The notes: generated by a model from the letters alone, not told the origin. DNA of 64,000 bases from Komarekiella atlantica HA4396-MV6 (GCA_019359395.1 JAHHHK010000022.1:1-64000), one strand, 5' to 3'; positions 26,953 to 36,779 are shown, counted from the first letter of the stretch. Translations and numbers: made by a program.

Positions 26953-27035
26953 TGAGCGATTCATCGCTCAAAATAAGAATTATTAGGACTAAAGTCCTTA
27001 CTACAAACTTTAATTTATTTACGCCTCCCTACTTA
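26944..27035. repeat. uninterrupted copy of the GTAGTGAGC-type dispersed repeat
   Basis: GTTCGTAGTGAGCGATTCAT ... GGACTAAAGTCCTTAC-TACAAACTTTAATTTATTTA continues without the insertion seen at 6794-7117. It lies exactly between two convergent genes and provides the stop codons of both (TAG at 26950-26952; TTA, read as TAA on minus, at 27029-27031). Confidence 0.75.
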
Positions 27036-27379
27036 ACACGCTGAAGAAACTCAATATTAAGATTTAGTTTCTCTCCTAGCCACAGACAATGTTTCATGTG
27101 GTCTGCCACATCATCGCCCGTCTCAGGATGGATTAAAACATCCAATCCCTCACGATTGAGCATTAACCACGGGACAATGTGGCCAAACTCATTGGGTGAG
27201 AAGGCAACTTGATACATCGATTTTGGATGTGGGCCAATGGGCAAGTCATGCCAACGCCCCAGCTGCACCTCAAACTTACTGCTTAATCCTTCACGTACAC
27301 GCGCAGCTACATCACGACTCGCGGTATCGAAGTAGATATGAGCATGAAAACCATTAATCTCGATAGTATCTTCTTTCAT
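27029..27379 (-). CDS. DOPA 4,5-dioxygenase family protein
   Basis: A 116-residue protein. INGFHAHIYFD, GRWHDLPIGPHP, FSPNEFGHIVPWLML and LDVLIHPETGDDVADH carry the conserved histidines of the family, which performs extradiol ring cleavage of catechols. Length is normal. The last residues (LQRVK) run into the dispersed repeat. The physiological substrate in cyanobacteria is unclear. Confidence 0.85.
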   Translation of the reverse strand: MKEDTIEINGFHAHIYFDTASRDVAARVREGLSSKFEVQLGRWHDLPIGPHPKSMYQVAFSPNEFGHIVPWLMLNREGLDVLIHPETGDDVADHMKHCLWLGEKLNLNIEFLQRVK

Positions 27380-27576
27380 AGCTTCAGGTGCTCTTTTAGA
27401 GTGTTAAAAGCATAATTTTATCAGGATCGATAAAATAACTTTCACTATTTGGTATTGTTAATTTGATACTGGAAAAATCAAGTTACCATGAGTATATGGC
27501 TAAGGTAGTGGTTATCAAACTGAATAGTGATTTGAAACACTAAGTATTATATGTACCACTGAAAAGTGGCTCAAAT

Positions 27577-27954
27577 TTGGATTTCCTGAATATAAAAGCC
27601 TTTAGTAACTTGCCTCTCGAAGCTAACTTAACTAATTACTTACATCACTGGTTGAATAAGTATCAGCTTGTGGCAATGCTTAACTGTATTAACTGTATCA
27701 AGCACAAAGAAAATACTGTGAATGACTCGATTAATCAGCGAATTTTAGATTTTTGGCAAATAGCTCAGGTATTAAAGGTATTAAGCGATCGCCTTCTTTA
27801 TTCCCTATACTTACAAAAATTTTGCAGTATTAATAATACGTTATGCGAAGAATTAAAATGCAACGACACGGTTCGAGTCTTAAATAGCACAAAGAATCAT
27901 CTTAGACATCCTTATCGTTTTTGGCGACACCTAACTCAATATCATGATCGATAA
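27577..27954 (+). CDS. doubtful hypothetical protein before TpsB
   Basis: A 125-codon frame starting at TTG; an ATG at 27676 would give 92 residues. It overlaps the TpsB start by 11 bases. It is rich in Leu, Asn and Cys, with DFWQIAQVLKVLSDRLLYSLYLQ as a possible helix. I recognise no family and see no ribosome-binding site. It could be a small real gene, but evidence is weak. Confidence 0.3.
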   Translation: MDFLNIKAFSNLPLEANLTNYLHHWLNKYQLVAMLNCINCIKHKENTVNDSINQRILDFWQIAQVLKVLSDRLLYSLYLQKFCSINNTLCEELKCNDTVRVLNSTKNHLRHPYRFWRHLTQYHDR

Positions 27955-29719
27955 ACACCTTAAAAAGCTTGCAGTGTGCTGGTTGCAGCTAAGTATATTT
28001 ATGTTGTTTAGCGGCATGAATTCTAAACCTCTAAAAGCGCAGATTGATAACGTACAACCATCGCAACAACTCCCACCACCGCAAGATATCCAACCGCCTT
28101 CGCCTTCCCCGCTTCCCTCGCCTCAAGTACCACAGCCACTACCCCCACCAGCAGAACTACTTCCCCCTTCTGCGCCAACCCCCACACCGGAAGAATCGCT
28201 TCCTAGTAGAATTCCTTTAACTATTACTGTTGAACGGTTTGAAGTTGTTGGTAGCACAGTCTTTAGTCCTGAAGAGTTAGCCCAGGTACTTGCTGAGTTT
28301 ACCAAAAAACCGATTTCACTGGCGCAATTGTATCAAGCTCGTTCTCAAATTACCGAACTATACATTAACAAGGGTTATATTACTTCTGGCGCTTACATCC
28401 CACCGCAAACAATCAAATCTGGTGTCATCAAAATTCAGGTAGTCGAAGGTAAATTAGAGGAAATCGAGGTAACTGGTAATCAACGACTGAACTCTAATTA
28501 TGTTCGCAGTCGTATAGCAATAGCGACATCGCCACCTCTGAATCGGCAACGGCTTTTGGAAGCACTGCAACTTTTGCAACTCAATCCTTTGATTCAAAAC
28601 TTGTCTGCGGAACTTTCAGCAGGGTCGCGTCTGGGTACAAGTGTGCTACAAGTGCAGATTAAGGAAGCAAAAACCTTCAATACTCAAATAGTTCTTGATA
28701 ATGGGCGATCGCCTAGTGTTGGCAGCTTCCGGCGGCGAGTGCAACTAGGTGAAGCGAACTTACTCGGACTAGGAGATGGTCTGAATCTAGCTTACACTAA
28801 TACCGATGGTAGTAATTCATTTGATGCTAGCTACGCATTGCCTCTGAATCCCAACAACGGGACACTTATTTTCAACTATGGCACTACATCGAGTGATGTT
28901 ATTGAACGTCCTTTCAACACTCTAGATATCCAATCAGCTTCTCGCTACTACGAATTGACATTTCGTCAGCCACTAATTCAAACTCCCACACAAGAATTAG
29001 CCCTTGGGTTGACAGCCTCCCGACGGGAAAGTGAAATATCTTCTCGGCTGTTTCAAGAACCAGTTGAACTTCCCCCTAATGAACTCTCGCCAGGAGCAGA
29101 TGAACGAGGACGCACCAGGGTATCTGCGTTGCGATTTTTTCAAGAATGGACAAGTCGGAATAACCGTGAAGTCATCGCTTTACGTTCTCAATTTAACTTG
29201 GGCATCGGTGCGTTGAATGCCACGATTAATCAAGACCCTCCCGATAGTCGTTTTTTTGCTTGGCAAGGTCAAGCGCAGTGGGCACGTCTTTTAGCTCCTG
29301 AAACCTTACTATTACTCCGTTTGAATACACAACTAGCATCGAGAGCGCTTCTGCCTTTAGAGCAGTTTGGCTTAGGTGGTCAAGATAGTATTCGGGGCTA
29401 TCGTCAAGATTTCCTATTGACAGATAATGGTACTTTTGCATCTGCTGAAGTGCAAATCCCTATACTCCGTTTACCCGAAATAGATAGCACCTTACAGGTC
29501 ATCCCCTTTGCTGATTTCGGTGTCGCTTGGAATAATTCAAGTAGAGACGCTCCTAATCCTAATACTTTAGCTTCTGTTGGGTTGGGGTTACGCTGGAGAC
29601 AAGGCGATCGCTTTACCGCTCGTCTTGACTGGGGAATTCCTTTAGTATCTGTTGACTCAAATGAAAGAACATGGCAAGAAAACGGGCTGTATTTTTATTT
29701 ACTCTATAATCCTTTTTGA
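27944..29719 (+). CDS. TpsB outer-membrane transporter (ShlB/FhaC/HecB family)
   Basis: A 591-residue two-partner-secretion translocator. It has a signal peptide ending near PLKAQ, a long Pro-rich linker (residues 35-85), then POTRA domains (ITVERFEVVGSTVFSPEELA; GVIKIQVVEGKLEEIEVTGN). A beta-barrel fills the remainder, with the family motif LGGQDSIRGYRQDF and a final strand GLYFYLLYNPF ending in Phe as required for BAM insertion. The partner TpsA type begins at 63137, 33 kb away; whether they pair is unknown. Confidence 0.9.
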   Translation: MIDKHLKKLAVCWLQLSIFMLFSGMNSKPLKAQIDNVQPSQQLPPPQDIQPPSPSPLPSPQVPQPLPPPAELLPPSAPTPTPEESLPSRIPLTITVERFEVVGSTVFSPEELAQVLAEFTKKPISLAQLYQARSQITELYINKGYITSGAYIPPQTIKSGVIKIQVVEGKLEEIEVTGNQRLNSNYVRSRIAIATSPPLNRQRLLEALQLLQLNPLIQNLSAELSAGSRLGTSVLQVQIKEAKTFNTQIVLDNGRSPSVGSFRRRVQLGEANLLGLGDGLNLAYTNTDGSNSFDASYALPLNPNNGTLIFNYGTTSSDVIERPFNTLDIQSASRYYELTFRQPLIQTPTQELALGLTASRRESEISSRLFQEPVELPPNELSPGADERGRTRVSALRFFQEWTSRNNREVIALRSQFNLGIGALNATINQDPPDSRFFAWQGQAQWARLLAPETLLLLRLNTQLASRALLPLEQFGLGGQDSIRGYRQDFLLTDNGTFASAEVQIPILRLPEIDSTLQVIPFADFGVAWNNSSRDAPNPNTLASVGLGLRWRQGDRFTARLDWGIPLVSVDSNERTWQENGLYFYLLYNPF

Positions 29720-29766
29720 AGTCTAATATTTATTGATGTCAATCGCTTCTTCAAGAGAGAAAATAG

Positions 29767-29859
29767 ATGACAAACACTATCTTGAAATCACTGCCGAAAG
29801 ACCAATGGTTAATTAATAGTCCAGAAATACTTTTATACAGTATGGCGCTGTGTAGATAA
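29767..29859 (+). CDS. possible 30-residue peptide or gene remnant
   Basis: ATG at 29767 preceded by AAGAGAGAAAATAG; it encodes MTNTILKSLPKDQWLINSPE and ten more residues, then TAA. It may be the N-terminus of a truncated gene. No homologue was recognised. Confidence 0.25.
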   Translation: MTNTILKSLPKDQWLINSPEILLYSMALCR

Positions 29860-29895
29860 CAGTTTCTCAGAAGGTCATGCACAATTACAAGTAGT

Positions 29896-29926
29896 TAGTT
29901 CGACGACTTAAAAAGTCGTCGAACTA
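29896..29926. terminator. perfect 14-bp hairpin
   Basis: TAGTTCGACGACTT / AAGTCGTCGAACTA with a 3-base AAA loop. It has no T run, so it may be a dispersed repeat or a terminator or processing element after the TpsB gene. Confidence 0.5.
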
Positions 29927-30008
29927 GAAGCTTCTCAAGAATCCGAAAGCGTTAAGTGGTTTCGCTTTAGATATTCTAACGCTCCCTGCAAGGAGGAAAA
30001 AAAAGAAC

Positions 30009-30770
30009 ATGTTCAAATTCGATAGACTGCAACCCCCCGTTTTTCAGCAAGTTGAAGAAGAACGCCTGCACCGCAAGCAACATCTAGCCGCTGCCTTTCG
30101 CCTGTTTGGTCGGCTTGGATTTAGTGAAGAAATAGCAGGTCATATTACAGTTCGCGATCCTGAGTTTACAGACCATTTTTGGGTGAATCCGTTTGGAAAG
30201 TACTTCGGGCACATCCGTGTCTCTGACCTGCTTTTAGTTGATAAAGAAGGTGAAGTTGTCAAAGGTGATGCTTTGATAAATCAAGCTGCCTTCGCTATTC
30301 ATTCTCAAATTCATCAGGCTCGACCCGATGTTATCGCCGCCGCACATGCCCATTCAATTTACGGGAAAGCCTGGTCTAGTTTGGGTCGCCTGCTTGATCC
30401 TCTTACACAAGATTCTTGTGCTTTTTACGAAGACCATGCATTGTTTCATGAGTGCACAGATGTTCTCTTAGATACCTGCGAAGGTAAACAAATTGCTGAA
30501 GCCTTGAGCCAGAACAAAGCAATAATTCTGCGTAACCACGGCATTTTGACTGTGGGACACACAGTAGATGAAGCAGCTTGGTGGTACATTAGCTTAGAGC
30601 AATCGTGTCAAGCGCAACTCCTAGCAGAAGCCGCAGGTAGACCCAGTGTAATCAAACACGAAACAGCTCGTTTAACACATAGCCAAGTGGGAGCGCCTTC
30701 AGGTGGGTGGTTTTGTTTCCAGCCACTTTATGACAGAATTGTCCGCGAGGAACCTGATTTACTTGAGTGA
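30009..30770 (+). CDS. class II aldolase/adducin family protein
   Basis: A 253-residue enzyme of the fuculose-phosphate-aldolase fold. Zinc-site histidines are seen in AAAHAHSIYGKAW and in LRNHGILTVG, with the N-terminal GFSEEIAGHITVRDPE segment typical of the family. These enzymes cleave or decarboxylate sugar phosphates or related hydroxyacids; the substrate is unknown. GGAGGAAAAAAAAGAAC precedes the ATG, a good ribosome-binding site. Confidence 0.87.
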   Translation: MFKFDRLQPPVFQQVEEERLHRKQHLAAAFRLFGRLGFSEEIAGHITVRDPEFTDHFWVNPFGKYFGHIRVSDLLLVDKEGEVVKGDALINQAAFAIHSQIHQARPDVIAAAHAHSIYGKAWSSLGRLLDPLTQDSCAFYEDHALFHECTDVLLDTCEGKQIAEALSQNKAIILRNHGILTVGHTVDEAAWWYISLEQSCQAQLLAEAAGRPSVIKHETARLTHSQVGAPSGGWFCFQPLYDRIVREEPDLLE

Positions 30771-30901
30771 TGCTGTAATTCGTAATTAATACACACTCCA
30801 AAAGCTTGCTATGAGCAATTTTGATGACCTTATCCAATGTCACAAATAATACTTAATTTCTTAATTTCGGATCAAATTTAAGTTGATAGATAAGCAAGTT
30901 A

Positions 30902-30951
30902 GTAGTAAGCACTTTAGTCCTTAATTCTTTAAGCACTAAAGTGCTTACTAC
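30902..30951. repeat. perfect 17-bp inverted repeat of the GTAGTAAGCACTTTAGT family
   Basis: GTAGTAAGCACTTTAGT (30902-30918) and its exact reverse complement (30935-30951) with a 16-base loop. Related half-elements occur at 26995-27004, 45270-45350 and 53370-53400. Here it lies downstream of both the aldolase and galE. Confidence 0.8.
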
Positions 30952-30979
30952 AAATCCTTAAAACAACACGGAAGCTTGG

Positions 30980-31987
30980 CTACACGTATAAAGCCTGCCT
31001 AGGCATCAAACCATCTCGTTGCATTTCCCAAGCAATGGTTGTGTGGATAATCTTGTCTAAATCATTGTGTTTTGCTTGCCAACCTAGCACCTTGCGAATT
31101 TTATCAGCACAAGCCACAACACAGGCAGGATCACCTGGACGGCGTGGTGCAGAAATAACAGGAAAATCAACCCCAGAAACGGCTTTGACTCTTTCAATCA
31201 CTTGCCGCACGCTGTATCCTTGTCCGTAACCGCAGTTCAAAATTTGGCTTTCTCCTCCTTCCTCCAGATAATATAAAGCATCTAAATGAGCAGTCGCTAG
31301 ATCCTCAACATGGATATAGTCACGAATTCCAGTTCCATCTGGTGTAGAAAAATCAGTGCCATAAATTCGCATTTCTGGCTTGCGCTTAAGTGCTGCATCA
31401 CAAGCAACCTTGATTAGATGAGTTGCATTGGGTGACATTGGCCCCAATCGTCCACCAGGTTCAGCACCCGCTACATTAAAATAGCGTAGAATTACGTAGC
31501 GCAAGGAAGACGAGATGCCATAGTCTCGAATTAACCATTCGCTCATCAGCTTTGAGCGTCCGTAAGGGTTAATAGGCTGTGTTGGATTAGACTCTCTAAC
31601 TGGGCTGGAGTCTGATTCTCCATAGACTGCTGCTGTACTGGAAAAAATGAATTGATTAACACCCATGACACTACAGCAACGCAGCAAGTTCAGCGTATTG
31701 CGGGTGTTATTAGCGTAGTAGTCTAGGGGATAGATTACTGATTCTGGAACAACCAGACTAGCTGCAAAGTGCAGCACTGCACTAAATTCATGCTTGGCAA
31801 AGACTTGATAAAGATGCTCGCTGTCTGCTAAATCACCGATGATGAGCTTCCCATGTAGTACAGATGTTGATGAACCTGTAGAACAATTGTCATAGACTAC
31901 GACATCGTAACCAGCTAAGCCGAGCTGACGCACTACATGAGAACCGATATAACCTGCACCACCAGTTACTAAAACTGTATTTTTCAT
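30980..31987 (-). CDS. galE: UDP-glucose 4-epimerase
   Basis: A 335-residue extended SDR. VTGGAGYIGSHVVRQL binds NAD; SSTAAVYGE and NPYGRSKLMSEW carry the catalytic Ser and Y-x3-K; GTGIRDYIHVEDLATAH is highly characteristic of GalE. It interconverts UDP-glucose and UDP-galactose for the exopolysaccharide locus. It is followed on the same strand order by the priming sugar transferase gene (16-bp gap), so the two form a minus-strand operon with galE second. Confidence 0.93.
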   Translation of the reverse strand: MKNTVLVTGGAGYIGSHVVRQLGLAGYDVVVYDNCSTGSSTSVLHGKLIIGDLADSEHLYQVFAKHEFSAVLHFAASLVVPESVIYPLDYYANNTRNTLNLLRCCSVMGVNQFIFSSTAAVYGESDSSPVRESNPTQPINPYGRSKLMSEWLIRDYGISSSLRYVILRYFNVAGAEPGGRLGPMSPNATHLIKVACDAALKRKPEMRIYGTDFSTPDGTGIRDYIHVEDLATAHLDALYYLEEGGESQILNCGYGQGYSVRQVIERVKAVSGVDFPVISAPRRPGDPACVVACADKIRKVLGWQAKHNDLDKIIHTTIAWEMQRDGLMPRQALYV

Positions 31988-32003
31988 CTACCTCTGTGTA
32001 CCT

Positions 32004-33419
32004 TTATCTACCTTTACCTAACAAAACAACTCGAATGGTTTTGAAGGCGATCGCCAAATCTAACCAGAAAGAATAATTCTTGATGTAATAAAGGTCGTAA
32101 GCTAGCTTTTCGTAAGCATCCTCAACAGATGCTCCGTAGGGATACATCACCTGGGCCCAACCAGTAATTCCCGGTTTCACTAAATAACGCACTTCATAGT
32201 AGGGAATCACTTCTTTGAGCTTGACATCAAATTCTGGTCGTTCTGGACGTGGGCCAATCAAACTCATCTCACCACACAGCACATTCCATATCTGTGGTAG
32301 TTCATCAATTCGCAACAGGCGTAGCCAACGTCCGACTCTGGTGACGCGGGGGTCATGTTTGTTTGCCCACTGTGCGCCTCGCTTTTCTGCATCCTGATAC
32401 ATAGAGCGGAATTTGTAAACCCTAAATGCCTTGCCGTACAATCCGTTTCGTAGCTGACTGTAGAAGATAGAACCTGGACTATCCAACTTGATTGCTAAAG
32501 CTACAAGCAGCATGAGGGGAAACAACATTACAAGTAATATCCCAGCGGAAATCAAGTCTACAAAGCGCTTCAGCTTCATATTCAAGTAGCCAGGCGTCAA
32601 GTTAAAACCAGCACTAAAAGCTAACCATTGATCCTGTAGCAGAGATGAAGGAAGTTTGTGCCACAAGGTTTCATAAAAATCTGGTAGCCAATAAATTGGT
32701 ATACCTCGCAACCGCATTTGCATTAGTTGCTGCATCTGTTGCTTAGAGAACTCAATTGGGGTTGCAACTATTACCGCAGACCAAGACTGTAGACTCCAAC
32801 TATGCAAGTTGTTTAAGCACCCTACACAATTTAGATTGATATTCGTATCTGCGTCAGGAGTTGTGTCTTGACTTTCAGCTAGGACAAATAGCTCTCCCAA
32901 TGAATTTAGCTCTAGTAAATGTTTTGCAAATTTGATTGCGCTCTCACCTGCACCCAGCATTAATAAACGACTTTGCTGAGCACGCGATCGCACCCATTTC
33001 ACCGCCAGTAGCCGTAAAGCTATTGCCCAGATTGTAAATGTTGCCAAGCTTGGTAGTAAAATACCCCGCCCGACAAGAATATGATCCCTCCACGCCCCAG
33101 ACAGATAAATCAATGCAGAAGTCAGGATACTAACGCCTACACTGCTAATCAAGATTCGGGATGGTGTTCGCAAACCTGCAATTTGCGTATCTGGATGGTA
33201 AGCGTCTGCCAAATAAAGCCCTACTAGAACCAATAAGACAAAACTACAAACAAGTGGGTCAAACCCATTTAGTGATTCACCTAAACGCAACCAGAGGGCA
33301 ATTTTTAAACAAATGAATAAGCCAAATATGTCTCCTAACAAAAGTAATATGGTTAAATTACGCACTCTACCCGGCAACTTAATCTTTGTCGGGGAACTAA
33401 TGTAACTCGTAAGGCTCAT
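32004..33419 (-). CDS. polyprenyl-phosphate sugar phosphotransferase (exopolysaccharide priming enzyme)
   Basis: A 471-residue WbaP/CpsE-type enzyme. Several membrane helices fill the N-terminal part, a CoA-binding-like soluble domain the middle (LLMLGAGESAIKFAKHL). The C-terminal catalytic domain begins KRFVDLISAGILLVMLFPLM and contains VYKFRSMYQDAE, RLLRIDELPQIWNVL and MSLIGPRPERPEF, all signatures of bacterial sugar transferases. It loads the first sugar phosphate onto the lipid carrier. It is first gene of a minus-strand pair with galE, divergent from the chain-length kinase operon. Confidence 0.92.
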   Translation of the reverse strand: MSLTSYISSPTKIKLPGRVRNLTILLLLGDIFGLFICLKIALWLRLGESLNGFDPLVCSFVLLVLVGLYLADAYHPDTQIAGLRTPSRILISSVGVSILTSALIYLSGAWRDHILVGRGILLPSLATFTIWAIALRLLAVKWVRSRAQQSRLLMLGAGESAIKFAKHLLELNSLGELFVLAESQDTTPDADTNINLNCVGCLNNLHSWSLQSWSAVIVATPIEFSKQQMQQLMQMRLRGIPIYWLPDFYETLWHKLPSSLLQDQWLAFSAGFNLTPGYLNMKLKRFVDLISAGILLVMLFPLMLLVALAIKLDSPGSIFYSQLRNGLYGKAFRVYKFRSMYQDAEKRGAQWANKHDPRVTRVGRWLRLLRIDELPQIWNVLCGEMSLIGPRPERPEFDVKLKEVIPYYEVRYLVKPGITGWAQVMYPYGASVEDAYEKLAYDLYYIKNYSFWLDLAIAFKTIRVVLLGKGR

Positions 33420-34562
33420 TGATTTATCTTGCTATTCAGCTTTTGACATTACATTTGCTTGATCTAAGTTGTTTATCGCATTACATCTGCTTGATATAAG
33501 CCACCTAATTATCTTAAATCAGTAACACTGAACTCTAGCCTTTTCGTATCAATGTAAACCAAGATTTGAGAAAATCTTGGTTTGCTGTGTCTCTAAACTC
33601 TTGGAACTTGAGAGTTGTTTATATACGATTTAAATTTTGTTTTTTCAAATAGGTTCTAGTTGAAAAAATAAAAGCAATTTTGCAAAATTTTAAGGTGTTT
33701 TACACAATTGTTATGTGGTTCATTTAATTTTTGTAATGACTAAATAATAGATGATTGTCAAAACTTTAATTGTGAAGATTATGTAAATCTCTTGATTAAC
33801 TTTTATACAAAGGAGAATTTAGCAACAACAAAAGTTAGCAAATATTTTATACTTTGTTATTAAGTATTATCTTGGCTGCTAATGAACCAATAATCAGTAT
33901 ACAAACTGAAGATAGTAGAAATAGTAAGAGTCAAAATCCAGGTAAATCATAAAAATTTAAACACTGCATTTAAAATTTTGATAGTTGATATTTTCAAACT
34001 AGATTATGTTTAAGGTATGTTTTTATACTTTATGAGTTTTGCGAAATTAGACTGTTTGTAAGAAAATATATCAGGTTATTTTAAAGTTTCAGTAAAGAAT
34101 ATTCAAAGTTATTAACCAAAAGGTGAGTTTTTTGCAATAAGAAGTATATATTTAACGTAAGCTATGTACTTTTTTCTGAATGCATGTTAAGATTAACCAC
34201 GAAATTAACTTTAGTCAAAGAATAAAATTAAAAATACCAACATTAGTTGCATTTCGGATGACAATTTTTTGTAACACAATTCACATTGTGATTACAAAGT
34301 AAAAGTAATTGTAATAAAATCAATAATTTTAGCATTATTATTAGGTAGAGTAAAAAGGCATATTGAAAAGCATGAATAAGTTAAAAAAAGAAAACTCAAA
34401 TTAATAGTGCGTTTTGAGTATAGCGAAAAATTTTATCTCTATTTATCTAAATTAATTGAGATGCCTTGGAGTGCTTTTACTCCTTTAGGCATGAAAGTTT
34501 TTGACTTTTTAGACATCCTTTAAATATTTCAAATAATAAATCTTGCTTTGCAACAATATGTC
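33420..34562. promoter_or_regulatory. 1.1-kb AT-rich divergent control region of the exopolysaccharide locus
   Basis: No ORF of note. It holds a perfect 12-bp hairpin at 33556-33583 (AAACCAAGATTT / AAATCTTGGTTT, 4-base loop). A two-tier hairpin lies at about 34460-34491, ATGCCT ... AGGCAT around GGAGT ... ACTCC, some 70 bases before the kinase start. The length and AT content suggest long untranslated leaders and multiple regulatory sites. Confidence 0.5.
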
Positions 34563-36779
34563 ATGCCATCTAACCAAGAAGACCAAAACTATTTTGATTT
34601 ACAACAGCATTTACTGACTCTAAAAAAGCGTTGGCTAGTAATAGCAGCTGTAACAGGTTGTGTATTCGGATTATCAGCTTTAGCAGCCTTTAGACAAAAA
34701 CCCATTTATGAAGCAGAAGGCAAACTAGTTTTCAATAAGACTGATCGCGTCTCGTCGCTGACAAGTCCCATAGAAAAACTGGGAGAGTTAAACAGTTTAA
34801 CTGAACTGGGCAATCCACTGGATACAGAGGCAGAGATAATTCGCTCTAACCCCATAGTTGCAAAAACCATTGCCAACCTCAACCTGAGAGATCAACGAGA
34901 TAAGCCCCTAGAAATAGATCAGTTTCTCAAGAAACTTAAAGTTAAAAGTATCCGAGGTACGGATATTTTGGCCATTTCCTACAACAGTAGTAATCCACAA
35001 GAAGCCGCTGCCGTTGTAAATTCGTTAATGAGATACTACTTAGAGAATAATATTCACATCAATCAAGTAGAAGCAACGGCAGCAAAGAACTTTTTGAGCA
35101 AGCAATTGCCAGAAGTTGAAGTCAGGGTAGTAAGAGCAGAGACAGCTTTACGTCGGTTTAAAGAAGAAAACAGAGTAGTTGCTTTGGAGCAAGAAGCGGC
35201 CACAGGCGTGGAAAAGCTCGGTGATTTATCAGAGCAAATTACCCAAGTTCAGGCAAATTTAGTAGATGTTGAGACTCGCTTAAAACTTCTGCAACGTCAG
35301 CTGAAATTGAATTCGCAGCAGGCTATAGATATAGGCAACCTAAGTCAATCAAGAGGTGTGCAGCAGGTGCTAGCAGAATACCAGCAGGTACAGAATGAGT
35401 TAGCTGTAGCACAGACTCGTTATACCAACCGACATCCGACGATCGCTAATTTAACAACCAAACGAGAAGCCCTCAGAAAGCAGCTAGGGATACGAGTTTC
35501 TCAAAATCTGGATGAAAAGCTATCTGTATCAGAACAGAGTTTACAGATAGGAGGACTCAAACAGAACCTCGTTGCACAGTTAGTGCAATCGAATGTCGAA
35601 AGATCAGCTTTAGCTAATCGAGTTATGCTCTTAAAGAATGCCTACGCATCCTCCCAAAAACGGTTGAGTGTCTTACCCCAACTGCAACAAAAGCAGCAAC
35701 AGCTAGAGCGACAGTTACAAGTAGCACAATCAACTTATGAAGAACTACTGAAGCGATTGCAAGAAGTCGAGGTAGTAAATCAGGATGTTGGTAATGCCAG
35801 AGTAGTTTCTGCTGCTTCAATTCCCAATAGGGATATTTCTCCCCGCATTTACCTAAAGTTAGCAGTCGGTGGATTGTTAGGAATAATGCTGGGAGTGGGA
35901 ACGGCTCTTTTGTTAGAAGCTTTGGATAAATCTCAGAAGACTGTTAAGCAAGCTAAGCAATTACTAGGCTATCCTTTGCTAGGTACAATTCCTCACTTGG
36001 GTCAAAATAAGGGGGGTAGTAGGGAGTATTTCGCACCATTATCTGTAAGAGATAACCCTAATTCGGCAGTCAGTTCAGCCTTTGAAATGCTTCAGATGAA
36101 CTTAAACCTCACCCTGTTTGATAGACCGCTGCAAGTGGTTGCTGTGGTTAGTTCAACTCCAGGCGAGGGTAGGTCATTTGTTGCAGCTAATTTAGCGATC
36201 GCCAAGGCACGCATGGGACGCCGAGTCTTGTTGCTAGATGCAGATATGCGTCACTCTTGTCAACAGGAGATTTGGAAATTACCCAACTTCATAGGACTGA
36301 GTGACATTTTAGTGGGTCAAGCAGAGTTTTCCCACACTGTTCAACAAGTACTAGTGAATTTGGATGTCCTAACTGTGGGAACAATTCCATCTCACCCTTC
36401 TGCATTACTTGACTCACAACGCATGGCTTTATTAATCCAAGAGGCTACTAAAAAATACGATTTTGTAATTATCGACACCCCTGCATTAAGTTTATTTGCT
36501 GATGCTTTGATGTTAAGTAAGCTAGCAGATGGGATATTGCTGGTTGTGCGTCCTAGTCTATTTAACTCTGCTACAGCTACCGCCACAAAGACATTGCTAG
36601 AGCAATCTACTCAACATGTATTGGGAATGGTAATAAATGGAGCCACATTTAATACCCAGTATTCTGATTACTACGCAGATAAATATTATGGAGTAAAAGA
36701 AACAGCCAAAGAGGCTGAACTCTGCAACATGCGTTTTTCCAAATCCTCTTCAGACAGCACTATGAGTACTGAATTATGA
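34563..36779 (+). CDS. Wzc/GumC-type polysaccharide co-polymerase with bacterial tyrosine kinase domain
   Basis: A 738-residue inner-membrane protein that sets chain length and controls export. The Wzz domain lies at residues 10-120 (first membrane helix WLVIAAVTGCVFGLSALAAF), a periplasmic coiled coil in the middle, and the second helix near 435. The C-terminal kinase has Walker A' VLLLDADMRH, Walker B FVIIDTPAL and a tyrosine-rich tail (YSDYYADKYYG). The Walker A reads STPGEGRSFVAANLA, with Arg in place of the usual Lys (GEGKS), which may weaken ATP use. I start at the ATG at 34563 rather than the TTG 15 bases earlier. Confidence 0.9.
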   Translation: MPSNQEDQNYFDLQQHLLTLKKRWLVIAAVTGCVFGLSALAAFRQKPIYEAEGKLVFNKTDRVSSLTSPIEKLGELNSLTELGNPLDTEAEIIRSNPIVAKTIANLNLRDQRDKPLEIDQFLKKLKVKSIRGTDILAISYNSSNPQEAAAVVNSLMRYYLENNIHINQVEATAAKNFLSKQLPEVEVRVVRAETALRRFKEENRVVALEQEAATGVEKLGDLSEQITQVQANLVDVETRLKLLQRQLKLNSQQAIDIGNLSQSRGVQQVLAEYQQVQNELAVAQTRYTNRHPTIANLTTKREALRKQLGIRVSQNLDEKLSVSEQSLQIGGLKQNLVAQLVQSNVERSALANRVMLLKNAYASSQKRLSVLPQLQQKQQQLERQLQVAQSTYEELLKRLQEVEVVNQDVGNARVVSAASIPNRDISPRIYLKLAVGGLLGIMLGVGTALLLEALDKSQKTVKQAKQLLGYPLLGTIPHLGQNKGGSREYFAPLSVRDNPNSAVSSAFEMLQMNLNLTLFDRPLQVVAVVSSTPGEGRSFVAANLAIAKARMGRRVLLLDADMRHSCQQEIWKLPNFIGLSDILVGQAEFSHTVQQVLVNLDVLTVGTIPSHPSALLDSQRMALLIQEATKKYDFVIIDTPALSLFADALMLSKLADGILLVVRPSLFNSATATATKTLLEQSTQHVLGMVINGATFNTQYSDYYADKYYGVKETAKEAELCNMRFSKSSSDSTMSTEL

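Noticed and set aside
27865-27880. GGTTCGAGTC word suggesting a tRNA T-arm (also GGTTCGATT near 45878)
   Set aside because: No acceptor stem, D-arm or anticodon arm can be folded around either site.
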